From Dasypus novemcinctus (lineage: Eukaryota > Chordata > Mammalia > Cingulata > Dasypodidae), in contig NC_080682.1 in assembly GCF_030445035.2 (NCBI RefSeq), positions 28,626,770-28,690,769 of the forward strand: a stretch of DNA of 64,000 bases. The letters run 5' to 3'. Position numbers and translations under genes: made by a program. The notes beneath the pieces are model-generated. The model ran no database searches. It was not told where the DNA came from and was given only the letters and a program-made list of their open reading frames with translations. Below are positions 12,109 through 23,840 of the stretch, in pieces (the first letter of the stretch is position 1; each line of letters opens with the position of its first letter).

Positions 12109-12120
12109 AAGAGTATAAGG
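12109..12120. repeat. Target-site duplication of the RSC1A1 retrocopy (left)
   Basis: AAGAGTATAAGG is repeated exactly at 13,970-13,981, directly after the poly(A) tract. This is the signature of LINE-1-mediated insertion and fixes both ends of the retrocopy. Confidence 0.9.
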
Positions 12121-13971
12121 TAAATTTCCTGCTGGGAAAAACACCCAGGTCCCCAAATTTCATCTCCACACAATATGGGAAGCTAGTTTATCCATCACAA
12201 CTACTAGGGTGCATGAATCACAGATGTTTCCAGGTGAAAATGATCAGCAACCAGAATATCAGAACATGAGTCAACTTAATGGACTTCAACAGCACAAAGA
12301 ACCAGCGAATGAACAGCATGAGGTTGTAAAACAAAATGCTCCATATGACCGAGAACATCTTTGTGACACAGAGGACCTTGAACTTCTTGGAGAAAGTCAG
12401 AAGAACCAACAAAAAATTGTTGATTTGGAAGCTGAGATGAAAGGAGACAGTCTACAGCAGAAAGTGGACCTTCCAATTACAGAGAACAGTAATTTACCTT
12501 CAGGATGCTTTGGCTGCTCAAATTCAGAAACACTTATGGAAGTAGATACAGTTGAACAAGTAGGGACTTGCTGTGCTTAATTCAGCAAGCAGTCAGATTG
12601 GCAACACGAAGAACATTGTTGCAGCTCAACTCACCTCAGATAATCCCTTGATGGAAATAGAAACATCAAAATGTGACCCCTCATCTGAAATTTTAAGTAA
12701 TTCCATTTCCATTCAGGATTTACAACTCCCAGAAAATAATGTTGAAATGTCGGGAGCAAATAAAAAATATAGCAATTGCTCCCCCCTGCCCCCATTAAGT
12801 CTCTGTGGGAGCTGTCAGCCCTCTATGGAGTCAACAGAGGAATCTTGTTCATCTGTAACAGCAGCCTTGAAGTAACTTCATGAACTTTTGGTCATTAGTA
12901 GTAAACCAGATTCAGAAAATAAATCTGAAGAAGTTCTCTGTCAACCAGAAACAGTAGCTGAGAGCCAGATGAGTATTAAGAACCTTTCTGAAAGATGGAT
13001 CCAAAATGAGCATCTTACAGCACCCCACACTGAACAGTGTCCACAAGTCTCCCTTCATCAGGCCATACATGTATCAGTGAAAACAGAAAAATCAGCAGGT
13101 ACTTCAAATGGTGCTGGAATAGAAGATATAGAAAATATTCACTATAGGGACCCAGGTGATGGCATGTCAACTGATAAAGATGTCCCCAAGTCTAGGGAAT
13201 CAATAAATGAGAGCAGTTCTGTCACTCTGTCCTTACCTAAAACATCTAATCAGCTATGCTACACCTTAGGTGCAGAAATTTCACCCAAATTTTTAGCAGG
13301 TCAGGAAGATGCGTTCAGTCAGATTTTTGAGCAAACTAATTTCTTGCCATACAGTTTCATATTGGTTAAAGACTTAAGTCAGGGCATACAGAAGCTGATG
13401 ACAGACAGACCTGTAACCAGAGAAAATGTCTGTCCTGTAGTGGCAAGGCTATTTCTTGAATTTGAACCCCCTGTCAGCCATCCATTATCAAATTCCTCCA
13501 TTCTTCCACCATTAATTTTTCCTGCTGCAGATATTGACCGGATTCTCCATGCTGGCTTTACTTTGCAGGAAGCTCTTGGGGCTTTGCATCGAGTTGGTGG
13601 AAATGCAGACCTTGCTCTTGTTTTGTTAGCCAAGAACACTGTAGTTCCTACATAACCATAGAAAGGTGGGCTAGACCATACTCCATTCCCTAATTAAAAA
13701 ATCTGTAGACATACACGTGCATACACACACTCATATGTATTCAGTGTATGTAGAAACCTGCAAGCAGAATGTTGAGCCAGATTTTTTTTTTAAGTTTCTT
13801 TTTGGCCAGAGTAATTTATGATCTCCTGACTGATGGATTTGTCTATTCTACTTATTAAAATTTGCGCCTTTTTAAATGTATTGACAGTATGAGCATACAA
13901 AAGCTTTTTATTCTCATTAAGATGATGTATTCAGAATAAAACTGATGGTTTTTTGTTTAGCAAAAAAAAAA
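12121..13971 (+). pseudogene. RSC1A1: Processed RSC1A1 retrocopy, 5'-truncated
   Basis: Retrocopy of RSC1A1 (regulatory solute carrier protein family 1 member 1, RS1), the intronless protein that restrains exocytic delivery of the SGLT1 glucose transporter. The codon frame matches RS1 from the first inserted base (about residue 110 of ~617) to the natural C-terminus VVPT at 13,655. The C-terminal UBA-like segment (ADIDRILHAGFTLQEALGAL) is at about 13,530-13,590. The QCP tripeptide associated with RS1 activity is at 13,035-13,043. The copy is broken twice: a frameshift at about 12,550-12,573, and a nonsense TAA at 12,873-12,875 where GAA (Glu) is expected. The 3'UTR ends with AATAAA at 13,935-13,940 and an A10 tract at 13,962-13,971. 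A 12-bp target-site duplication AAGAGTATAAGG lies at 12,109-12,120 and 13,970-13,981. The last 255 codons (12,888-13,655) are still open. The product name is from memory of the human protein. Confidence 0.9.
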
Positions 13972-14141
13972 GAGTATAAGGACAATTTAAATAAAACATT
14001 CTATTATTTCATTGATATATGCATAAGCAAAATGTGGTGGCAAATCATTTTGGTCCCTTATAGCATAGAGCATTGATGTTCATTGGATTTATTCTCAATA
14101 GAGTGATACTGAATTGTACTTAGGGTCATATAACAAGCATA

Positions 14142-14562
14142 CAGGGAAGTGAATTTGGCTTAACTGATAGGTCTGCCTACAATATGGGAGGTCCAAGGTT
14201 CAAACCCAGGGCCTCCTTACCCATGTGGTGAACTGGCCCATGTGCAGTGCTGATGCACACAGGAGTGCTGTGCCATGCCGTGGTGTGCCCCATGTAGGGG
14301 AGCCCCACACACAAGGAGTGATCCCTGTAATGAGAGCTATCTCAAGTGTAAAAAGCAGAGCCTGCCCAGGAGTGGCACTGTACACAGGGAGAGCTGATGC
14401 AGCAAGATGATGCAAGAAAAAGAGACACAGTTTCCTGGTGCTGCTGACAAGAATGCAAGTGGACACAGAAGAACACACAGTGAATGGACACAGAGAGCAG
14501 ACAACAAGGGGGTCAGGGGACAGGAAGAGAAGTAAATAAAAAATAAATCTTTTAAAAAAGCA
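14142..14562 (+). mobile_element. DAS-type tRNA-derived SINE
   Basis: Full-length xenarthran SINE. The tRNA-like head has an A-box-like TGGCTTAACTGATAGG and a B-box GGTTCAAACCC. It is followed by the family body (GTGCTGATGCACAC, GGAGCCCCACACACAAGGAG, CCTGCCCAGGAGTGGC, AGAACACACAGTGAATGGACACAGAGAGCAGACAAC) and an A-rich 3' end. An imperfect TSD, AACAAGCATA (14,132-14,141) versus AACAAGAATA (14,563-14,572), flanks it. Short open frames inside are accidental. Confidence 0.85.
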
Positions 14563-14725
14563 AACAAGAATATATATAAATTAAAGCAGAAATAACTTTC
14601 TTCTGATTTAGGGCCCATTAATTACTTAAAGCTCTGATGAAAGGTATTTGATAGTATAATTTCCTATTTATATTAGATAAATAAAATGTGTATGTAATAT
14701 TTTACTTTTATGTTTCCTTCCCATA

Positions 14726-15152
14726 TGTTTTAATTTCCTGGGCTGCTTACGTGAATATCATGAAATAGTTAAGCTTAAACAGTTGGGATTTATTAGCCTA
14801 TACTTTTGAAGCTGGGAAAATTTCCAAATTAAGAACTCATCTAGGCAATGCCAAGTCAGTGGCATTCTGGGGCTGGCTGATAAAAAAAAACCTTGGTCCA
14901 TACCTTATAAAGTAGGAAAACTCATGGCATCCACTGGTCTCTTAAGGGTACCATTGATTTCAGCTTCTGGTTTTCTTGCTCTCTCTGTCTGAATTTCATT
15001 CCATTTATAATGGCTCTGGTAATAAGATTAAGACCCATCCATTTTGAAGTGGACCACATCTTAACATAGCCTTATCAAGAGGTCCTACCTTCAGTAGTTT
15101 CATCCCCACAGGAATGTATTAATTTTAAGAGCTTTTAACTTCAAACCATCAC
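14726..15152 (-). mobile_element. MaLR (MLT1-like) LTR
   Basis: Begins TGTTTTAATTTCCTGGGCTGC and ends CAAACCATCACA, so it has TG...CA ends. The start resembles that of the LTR at about 54,759 (TGTTTTAATTTGCCAAAAGACTGC). The plus strand shows the usual antisense order of MaLR LTR blocks: GGGATTTATTAG, CCATACCTTATAAAGTAGG, TAAGATTAAGACC and GAGGTCCTACCTTC. No TSD can be confirmed. Confidence 0.6.
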
Positions 15153-15221
15153 ACTCCACCCTCCATATTAGAGAGGGTATTCTGTGGAAGCAGAAACAAA
15201 AGGAGATTACATATATGCATA

Positions 15222-15222
15222 C

Positions 15223-15273
<51 letters not shown>

Positions 15274-15292
15274 CAGAGAGAAAGACAGAGAG
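15222..15292. repeat. TA / GA / CAGAGA simple repeat
   Basis: (TA)n at about 15,222-15,240 passes into (GA)n and then (CAGAGA)n up to about 15,292. It lies within the MLT2-like LTR, at a place where such LTRs commonly carry GA-rich repeats. Confidence 0.85.
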
Positions 15293-15379
15293 ATTTTTAT
15301 AGGCATTTTTCTCATGTGATTGTGGGAATGGGAAAGTCTGAATCCCAAAAGAATTTCATAGGCTGGGAACTCGAATGAA

Positions 15380-16137
15380 CTTTTTTTTTTTTAATTGATT
15401 TTGTAAAAATATTACATTAAAAAAAATATGATGTCCCATTCGACCCCACCAACCCCCCTCCCCCCTCCCCCCCCAGCAACACTCACTCCCATCATCATGA
15501 CACATCCATTGCATTTGGTAAGTACATCTCTGGGTATCTCTGCACCTCATGGTCATTGGTCCATATCATGGCTCACACTCTCCCCCATTCCATCCAGTGA
15601 GCCCTGGGAGGATTAACAATGTCCGGTGATTGCCCCTGAAGCACCATCCAGGGCAACTCCAAGTCTCAAAGGCGCCTCCACATCTCATCTCTTCCTGCCA
15701 TTCCCCATACCCATCAGCCACCATGTCCACTTTTCCCACTCCAATGCCACCTTTTCTCTGAGGTCCTTGGATTGGTTGTGTCCGTTGCACCTCTATGTCA
15801 AAAGGAGGCTCAGATTCCACATGGTTACTGGATGCATTCCTCCTGCTTTCAGTTGTAGGCACTCTAGGCTCCATGGTGTGGTGGTTGTCCTTCTTCAACT
15901 CCATCTTAGCTGAGTGAGGTGAGTCCAATAAATCAGATTGTAGGAGCTGGAGTCTGTTGAGGCTCAGGGCCTGGTTATCATATTGTCAGTAAAAAGATTC
16001 AATCCCCTAAATATATCTGAAACCCCAATACCAACTACAATTCCAGTAAAGTAGCATGATAGTCTTATGAAAAGAGATCCCCTCTGGGTCCAGTTTCACC
16101 ACGCAGAAACACCAGCTCCAAAGAAGGGCCATCTGTC
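15380..16137 (-). mobile_element. L1-like 3' end, 5'-truncated
   Basis: A poly(T) tract at 15,381-15,393 (poly(A) on the minus strand) starts this insert, which lies in minus orientation inside the MLT2-like LTR. It belongs to the same family as 33,726-34,572, 46,706-47,735 and 50,735-52,215. Shared landmarks are ATATGATGTCCC / ATATGATGTTTCC, TTGCATTTGGTAAGTACAT, CAACTCCAAGTC, CACATGGTTACTGGATGCATTCCTCCTGC and GTGGTGGTTG. The A-rich end, 5' truncation and lack of open frame fit a LINE-1 3'UTR; the exact subfamily is not determined. Confidence 0.65.
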
Positions 16138-16440
16138 GAACTTTTTAAATGAATTCCCCAGGAGAATCTGCCTGGCTGAAGTAGAGATGGAAATTATCTC
16201 TCCTGACTGCTGAGATCCTCGTTTTTCTTTTTGAAGCTTTCAACTGATTGGCTGACTCTCTCACTGTTGAAGGCAATCTCCTCAATTGATTGTAGATGTA
16301 ATCAACAATTGATGCAATCAAGTTACTGATGAGTCAAGTCCACAAAATATTCTCACAGTAACAATCAGACCAGTGTTTCCTTGACCAAACAACTTAATAT
16401 CATAACTTGGCCAGTTTGACATTACAGTAACATTACAGTC

Positions 16441-19400
16441 TACCCCTTTTCAACTAGGCACTGATGTCTTTTTCCTTAAACTATATTTAATCTTTAAGTC
16501 CAAACTATTAAATTCATATGTCCACCTAACAATATTAAACTATCTTGTATACAACCAGAAATGCATTAACTAAACTTAATATACTACAATTTAAATGTTA
16601 ACACAGGATCTGAAAACATCTTATGTCTTATGACAAGGGTTAAGCTAGGGAAGAAAACAATGATTTTTTTATGCAAATATACAAACATACTCATCTAATA
16701 CAAGAAAGAAATATTCATAATCTTTATAATCCACATTTCTGTAACAGGTCACAGGGTCCTAGCTCATATTTATAACTGCCTTCTTCCACTTCCCATTCTA
16801 TGTTCCCTTTATCTTCATCAAGCACCTCAGGTGACCATGATGTTGTGCCTGGTGAGGTGGTGCAATCATTCATCCCTTAAATTTTGGGGATATTGTAAGT
16901 TTTCCAAAGATTGAGTTGTTGCATTTTTCCATTGACTTTAATCACAGTTTCTGGCAGTACTATGAAATACCCCAAAGGATCCCCTGTATACCAAGCACAC
17001 TCTTCTTTATCTACATTGTATAGGCGCTTTACAGTCCTGTTTCCCCTTGATAGTCATTATCAATCACACCAGCCAGTACAATAATTCTGTTCTTTGTCAG
17101 TTGATTCAGGGGCATGAAGAGCCTGAAATTCCAGGTGACTGTCTTAACTACAATTTCAGTGGAATCATTGGTGTGTCTCCTGGCAAAAGCACTCCTCCAT
17201 TTAGAACTATGACCTGTTGAGAAGCATAGCTTAAGGTTGCAGAAATTATTCCAGTGGATCACTAAGGTTAATAGTGAGTGAAGCCAATCCCATGTCCACT
17301 CCTTGGTTCCTGGACTTGTGAATCTTGTTTATGGGAGAAAGAACACCATAAAATGGAATCTGTTTTAACTCATATACTACCTCCTAAAGAACACTGCCCT
17401 AATTCAAAAAGGTATTGTCACCTAGGTAGCATCAAAGTTATATTATTCTATTTTAGGATGATGGGATATATTGTAAGATGAGTGAATTCCATGAGCATAT
17501 GCCAATTTCTGTACTCCAATTGCTTTGAAGTGGGCTCCTACATCAAAGTAATGCTGTATAGAATACCATGATGGTGGATAAGGCACTCTAAAGTTCATGG
17601 ATGATGGTTTTGGCAGAACAATTGCTTATAGGAAAAGTGAAGCCATATACTGATAATGTGTCTATTCCAGTTAGCAAAAAACCCTGCCACTTCTGTGAAT
17701 GTAAATCAACTGCCACCATGTAGCAGACTGATAAACTTGGGAAATGGTGTCATATTAGAGACTGGGTATTGGTCTCTGCTGCTGGAAGATTGGGCCTTTA
17801 GTAGTGTCTATAGTAAGGTTGGCCTTGGTGGATGGAAATCCATGTTGCTCAGCCCATGCATAACCTCCATCTCATCCACTATAAATACTTTGTTCTTGAG
17901 CCCATTGACAATGTTAGGACTGGCTGGAGAAAGATGCTGATATTTATCCACAAAATGGGTTATATTATCCATTTGGTTATTAAAATTTTCCTCTGCTGAA
18001 ATCACTCTCTGGTGAGCATTTACATGGGACACAAATATTTTCATGATTTTTGCCCACTTAAGAAGATCTATTCACATATGTATTTTGACATTTTGACTCC
18101 AAATTTCCATCCATGTTCCTTCCAAGTCCCTGGCCATACAGCCAAATAACTGAAGACAGTCTATGAATCAGCTGGCCATTTCTCTTTCAAAGCAAAATGA
18201 ACCATGTGCATGGCTCAAAGTTCTGTCTATTGGGTAGAATTCCCTTCAGCACTTATGGGACATCCCAGAAAGTGGCTGTACAGCTACTGCTGTCCACTTT
18301 CAGGTAGTAACTGTATATTGTGCAGAACCATATGTAAACCAGGCACAGGTTTTCTCTTCTCCAGTCAACTGATTTTGAAGAGCTCCCCTAGAGTCTATAG
18401 CTGTGGGATGGGAAAAAAGAAGGAAATGTGACAGGAGAAAGGGCCATGGGCAGTTTTGCCACTTCCTCATGAAACTTAATTGGGACTTCAAGACTTACTT
18501 AAGATCTACCTTGTACATACCACTGCCATTTTATGATGGAGTGTTGCTGTGCCCACCTAACTTAAAGAATTAGTAGGTAAGACAGCATCCAATTTTTTCA
18601 AGGGCAACTCAATCTCACGGTAAATTGATAGCCCATAGCTAAGTATTCAGTCTCTACTAAGGCCTAGTAACAGACCAAAAATTCTTCCTCAAAAGAAGAG
18701 CAGTTATCACAGGGGATGGCAAGTCTTTGCTCCAAAAACCTAAGCTTCAGCACTCTGACTCTCTTATATGGGCCTGTCAAGGCTCTGGGTAGCAAATCTA
18801 TTTGCCCTTGACATTTCCAATAACATTGGATGTACTAAATCATATAGACCTGTTGCAGAGGCTCCTCTTATTCTGGTCCTCACTCAAATCTAGTAGTTTT
18901 TTGGTCACTCAATAAATGGGCTGGAACTGCATACACAAATGATAAATATGTTGTCTGAAAAGCCAACAAAGCCAATGAGGAATTGTGCTTCTTTTTTGTT
19001 TATAGGGCAGTCAGATGTAACAGCTTATCTTTCATCTTGAAAGGTGATTTGAACATGCCCCACACTACTAGAAACGTAGAAATTTCACTGAGTTTGAAAG
19101 TCCCCTAATTTTTGTGGGATTTTTCTCTCACCCGCTGACTCATAAATACCTTACCCATATGTAAGAGTAGTTGCTACTTCTTGCTCACTAGGTCAAATCA
19201 ATGTATCAATAAAAGTGAACATTGTGATATTTTGGGGGATGGAGAGGTTTTCGATTTCCCTACAGCATAGATTATGACATTGGGCTAGAGAGGTGATATA
19301 TCCTTGAGGTAGTACAGTGAATGTATATTTATGACCTTGCCAGCTAAAAGTAAACTTTTTCTGCTATTTAATAATAATAGAGAAAAAAGTGTTTGCCAAA

Positions 19401-19480
19401 TCAAGAGCTGCATACCAGGTACTATAATTACAGATATCCTTAGGAGAAGACAAGTTTGTTATGGCTTCCTATGGTTTACA
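16441..19480 (-). mobile_element. ERVL internal region (pol-dUTPase), degenerate
   Basis: About 3 kb of class III endogenous retrovirus (ERVL) in minus orientation. It covers, from right to left, the reverse transcriptase/RNase H-integrase part of pol and then the dUTPase that ERVL carries downstream of integrase. Plus-strand landmarks in the pol part include GACCTTGCCAGCTAAAAGTAAACTTTTTCTGC and GCCAAATCAAGAGCTGCATACCAGGTAC near 19,340-19,430. The longest remaining minus-strand frames (17,029-17,262 and 17,808-18,044) are under 80 codons, so nothing functional is expected. The 3' LTR is at 15,164-16,440; a 5' LTR is not evident. Confidence 0.7.
17029..17262 (-). pseudogene. ERVL dUTPase remnant
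   Basis: A 77-codon minus-strand open frame contains AGVIDNDYQGETG, which fits the conserved dUTPase motif around the uracil-binding hairpin and catalytic Asp (pattern AGVIDxDYxGE). A preceding LxPLNQLTKNRI stretch sits where the serine-containing motif of dUTPases normally lies. dUTPases hydrolyse dUTP to dUMP; ERVL elements are known to carry one after integrase. The normal protein is about 130-150 residues, and only the middle part is open here. It is a fossil with no expected activity. Confidence 0.65.
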
Positions 19481-19830
19481 CTCAATCCTCAACACTCATT
19501 ATGAAGTTAATTTTCCACCCTGGTATTCTTGTGAAGGAGCTTCTAAATGCCACCTCACTTTTTCCAGGCTTTCTTACTCTCTTGGATATATCCAGGCCTT
19601 CAAACATTCCTTTTGCACTCTTTGACTCAACGTAGTATTTATCACATTATTTCTTTCCATTTATAGAAATCAATTACATAAATTCTGAGGCTCCAAAAAA
19701 GTATATTGAGATAATATCGAAATATTTATTGAGTGCATAATTAAAGTTCAAGAAAAGGAAAATATAGTTCAAAGGAAAAGGTTTACCTGCCGACTATGTA
19801 CAGTTGGACAGAGATATGAAAAGCTTGTGT
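19481..19830. other. Unassigned intergenic DNA
   Basis: No gene or familiar repeat recognised between the ERVL internal region and the LTR-like segment that follows. Confidence 0.4.
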
Positions 19831-20300
19831 GACAGTTTGAAATTCTTCTATGAACCCCCAAAAGACAAAGGTTCTGTTTTTTAATTAATTCATTCCTGTG
19901 GGTATGAGACTCTTTTGAGTGAGGCATGACTCAGGGTGTCTCTGCCCTCTTAGTGAAGCTGATATAAACAGACACAGAGGAAAAGGGAGCCATCATATTT
20001 GACACTGCGTGTGAGAGAAGACTCCAGGTTTGCTCACAGCTGAGCACAAGGAAAGAAGCCTCAAAGAGCTGAGGCCCAGGAAGAGGTGAGACTTATGTCT
20101 GGTAGATTACAAGTGAACTTGGGACAAAAGCGGAGCAGCTTCTTACTGTCCCACACCCCCAAGTCAGGACAGACAGCTTAGGTTATCTCCGAAGAAACGA
20201 AGAACCTCCCACCCATAGCCCACATCACAAGCAGCTATGAAGAAACCAGCTAAATAATAAAGAATTGTTAAAGTCAAGTGTGGACTAGTGTGTCAGTTGA
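19831..20300 (+). mobile_element. Probable solo LTR
   Basis: The plan resembles the MaLR-type LTRs in the window: a start near TGTGACAGTTTGAAATTCTTC, then ATTCATTCCTGTGGGTATGAGACTCTTTTGAG, a purine-rich middle with AGACACAGAGGAAAAGGGAGCC, and a poly(A)-signal-like AATAATAAAG at about 20,253. No second LTR and no clear TSD are found. The family is not determined. Confidence 0.5.
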
Positions 20301-20505
20301 ATAAAGAACTGAAACTTCAGTTCAAGGGATTTGCATTCACATTCAATATCTTCTACACAGGTGCTACCAAGTGTTCTTGAAAAAGATTGGGGATAGCCTG
20401 GAAAATTTCAGTCAAGATCAATGGAAAACTCACAAAATACCAAAAATCTTCCTTTCTGACCAAATGAGGAATGGCTATCACTTTGCCAACTAATGATTTA
20501 TTCTT

Positions 20506-20888
20506 TTTTTCAATTTCTCTCCCCATCCCCTTTCCCGCTCCAGTTGTCTGTTCTTTGTGTCTAATTGTTGTGTGTTCTTCTTTGTCCACTTCTGTTGTTG
20601 TCAGTGGCATGGGAAACTGTGTTTCTTTTTGTTGCATCATCTTGCTGTGTCGGCACCATTCCTGGGCAGGATGGACTTTCTTTTGCACTGGGCAGCTCTC
20701 TTTATGGGGCGCACTCCTTGCGCATGGGGCTCCCCTACATGGAGACAACCTGCGTGGCACTGCACTCCTTGCGGGCATCAGCACTGCGCATGGGCCAGCT
20801 CCACACGGGACAAGAGGCCCAGGGTTTGAACCACGGACTTCCCATGTGGTAGATAGACGCCCTAACCACTGGGCCAAGTCTGCTTCCC
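20506..20888 (-). mobile_element. DAS-type tRNA-derived SINE
   Basis: Minus-orientation full-length SINE, with T-rich end at left and tRNA-like head at right (GGTTTGAACC at about 20,823; GGGCCAAGTCTGCTTCCC at the end). A 15-bp TSD with one mismatch flanks it: TAATGATTTATTCTT (20,491-20,505) and TAGTGATTTATTCTT (20,889-20,903). Open frames of 149-174 codons across it on both strands come from the GC-rich body and are not genes. Confidence 0.9.
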
Positions 20889-23347
20889 TAGTGATTTATT
20901 CTTGCTTTACTTTACACTAACACTAGATATGATTTATTCAGATATGTAATCATAGAATTGCTCCTTCATTTTGAGAACATCCAATCTATAATAGACATTT
21001 ATTCTTTATAATGCCCTCCTAATTATCAATTAAATGCCTAAATCCTATCATCCTTTCTTTTTAAATTTTATTGGTTTATCTTACATGCATAACAATAATA
21101 AGTGTATAGAATAAGTTTTGAACTTTTAAGACCCATATGCATATCATCATACAGAACTCCTATACATTACCCCACCACCAACACCTTGCATTATTGTGAC
21201 AATTGTTACAAATTATGAAAGAACATTGTAGAAACAATACCTCTAACTGTAGGTAATATCTTATATGTAGTATATTTTCCCAAAACCCACCCAGTTACTG
21301 ACTCCTTCTATTAGAATTATAAACTATTTATAGTTCACGAGAGAATGTTCTATTTGTTCTGTTAATCATAGTCAATCTTCCACCACAGGTGTTGTACAGT
21401 TCCATGCTTTTTACAATCCATTCAAACTGTACACTCAATGGCTCTCAAATTCACAGAGTTGTGCTACCATCATCTCAGTCAATTTTTAAAATGTTTTCAC
21501 TACTCCAAAAGGAAAAAATCCATACTCATTTAAACCCCCTCGTTTTCCCTTAGAATTGATTTATCTTTGTCATTGCTGCAAAAAATATTATAATAATACT
21601 TTTAACTGTAATCCAAAAGTTACATCACAACATTAGTTGCAATTTCCCAAGTATTGCCATATACTTAACACTTTGTAAAGGAGGAAAATATTACACTTTA
21701 CTATTAATCACAATCATATAATTTACTATAACTTATACTTTTTTATTAACCACAGTCTTCATCCACTGCTGAAATTACTGTTATACAGCCCACATTACTT
21801 GCTATCTTCCTTTCAATTGAAATATTACATCCACAGACTACCCCTTTCAGCCACAATCACATTTATAATTAACAGCATTTGTTATAATCACTATAATGTG
21901 ATTCATTTCCATGTAGTTACACACACTTACAATTAATCTTATAAAAGTTCTGCATTCATTTCTATACATTTCCAATTAACCTTATTAAGAATTATACATG
22001 CATTAAACATCAGCTCCTATTTTCAACCCCCATTCAGTTTTCTAGCAGCCTATGTGCTAGAGTTTACTTCCTTGAGTGTGCTTGTCATTTTACTTCATAT
22101 TAGTGAGACCATACAATATTTGTCCTTTTATGACTGACATATTTCATACAACATAATATCCTCAAGGTTCATCCATATTGTCATATGCTCCTGATTTCAT
22201 TTCTTCTTACAGCTGAATATTATTCCATTTTGTGTATATACCACATTTTGTTTGTCCACTCATCAGTTGATGCACACTTGTGTTGTTTCTATATTTTAAT
22301 GATTGTGAATAATGCTGCTGTGAACATTAGTGTGCAAATTTGTTTGTGTTCCTGCTTTAAGGTCTTGTGAATATATTCTTAGTAAAGTGATTGCTGGATC
22401 ATATGGAAGTTTTATATTTAGTTTCTTGAGGAACGACCAAACTGTCTTCTACAAAACCTGCACCATTCTACATTCCCCCTAACAGTGAAGGAGTGTTCCT
22501 GTTTCTCCCCACCCTCCCCAGCACTTATAATTTTCTGAAATAATGGTCATTCTATAAGATGAGAAATGATATCTCAGCATAGATTTGATCTATATTTCCC
22601 TAATAGTTAATGATGTTGAACATTTTTTTCATGCATTTTTGTCCATCTGCATTTCTTCTTTGGAGAGATGTCTTAAGTCTTTGGTCCATTTTTTAAATTT
22701 GGTTTTCTATCTTTTCATCATTGGGTTGTATGATTTCTTTATATAACATGGATATAAAACCCTTATCACATATTTGGTTTCCAAATATTTTCTCCCATTG
22801 AGTGGGCTGCGTTTTCATTTTCTTGAAGTTTTCTGAATCACTAAAGTGTTTCAGTTTAAGGAGGTCCCCATTTATTTATTTATCTTTTTTTTTTTTAATT
22901 TTGTTGCTTGTATTTTTGGTGTAAGGTTTAAGAAACTACCACTTAATACAAGATCTTGAAGATGTTTTCCTACATTTTCTTCTAGGAGATTTATTGTTGT
23001 AGCTTTTCTAATAGGCCTTTGAGCCATTTTGAGTTAATTTTGGAATAAGATATAAGAAAGGTGTCTTCTCTCTTTTGGGTTTGGATATGCAGTTCTCTCA
23101 TCAATGTTTGTTGAAGACTGTTCTGGCCCAGCTAATTGGGCTTGACATCCTTGCCAGAAATCACTTTATTCATAAATGTGAGGATATATTTCTGAATACT
23201 CAATTCTATCCCATTGGTCAACAAGTCTATCATTATGTGAGTATTGTGCTGTTTTTTACCACTGTAGCTAAGTAATATGTTTTAAAGTCAAGAAGTGAGA
23301 GTCCTCCAACTTTTTCCTTTCTTAAGCTATTTTTGGGTATTTGGTAA

Positions 23348-23840
23348 TGTAGCAGTTTGATATGGTTATGAATTCCAAAAATAGATATTGGATTATGTTT
23401 GTAATCTGATCTGTACCTGGGCATGATTGATTTAAGATTAAGGCAGAGTGCCCACCCATCAAGGGGTGAAGACTCACAGATAAAAGGCATGGCAAAGAAC
23501 AGAATTGAGGGTTTCTGATTTTGGAGTTTGATGCTGAAGACTTAAGCTGGAACACCAGGAAGTAAGCTCACAGAGGAAAGAGAAGCAAGCCCAAGGAAGA
23601 TAGGAACCTTGAACCCAGAGAGAAGCAAGACCCTGGAATGGAGTAATCCAGGAAGCCTGAACCCTCACAGCAACCACTGGCAGCCATCTTGCTCCAACAT
23701 GTGAAAACAGACTTGGTGAGGGAAGTAAGTTATGCTTTATGGCTTGGTATCTGTAGGATTCTACCCCAAATAAATACTCTTTATAAAAACCAACCGATTT
23801 CTGGTATTTTGTATCAACACCACTTTGACTGACTATTACA
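23348..23840 (+). mobile_element. Solo MaLR-like LTR inside L1
   Basis: Plus-orientation LTR interrupting the antisense L1. It starts TGTAGCAGTTTGATATGG and ends GACTGACTATTACA. It has a polyadenylation signal AATAAA at about 23,769 followed by TTTATAAAAACCAACCGATTTCTGGTATTTTG. It is the same family as the solo LTR at 225-688, which is in the opposite orientation. No TSD can be made out. Confidence 0.75.

Larger units (their letters stand above)
15164..16440 (-). mobile_element. ERVL LTR (MLT2-like), split by an L1-like 3' end
   Basis: Flanking parts at about 15,164-15,380 and 16,138-16,440 together read as an antisense MLT2-type LTR. The first contains GGGTATTCTGTGGAAGCAGAAAC, a TA/GA/CAGAGA simple repeat and CTCATGTGATTGTGGGAATGG. 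The second contains TTTCAACTGATTGGCTGACTCTC, GATTGTAGATGTAATCAAC, CTCACAGTAACAATCAGACC and TTGGCCAGTTTGACATTACAG. The ERVL internal region at 16,441-19,480 follows directly, so this is its 3' LTR in minus orientation. A younger insertion occupies about 15,380-16,137. Confidence 0.65.

Noticed and set aside
20353-20920. Open frames of 90-174 codons on both strands
   Set aside because: They coincide with a SINE bounded by a TSD. Equivalent false frames appear in the copies at 30,081-30,420, 36,676-37,145 and 45,988-46,347.
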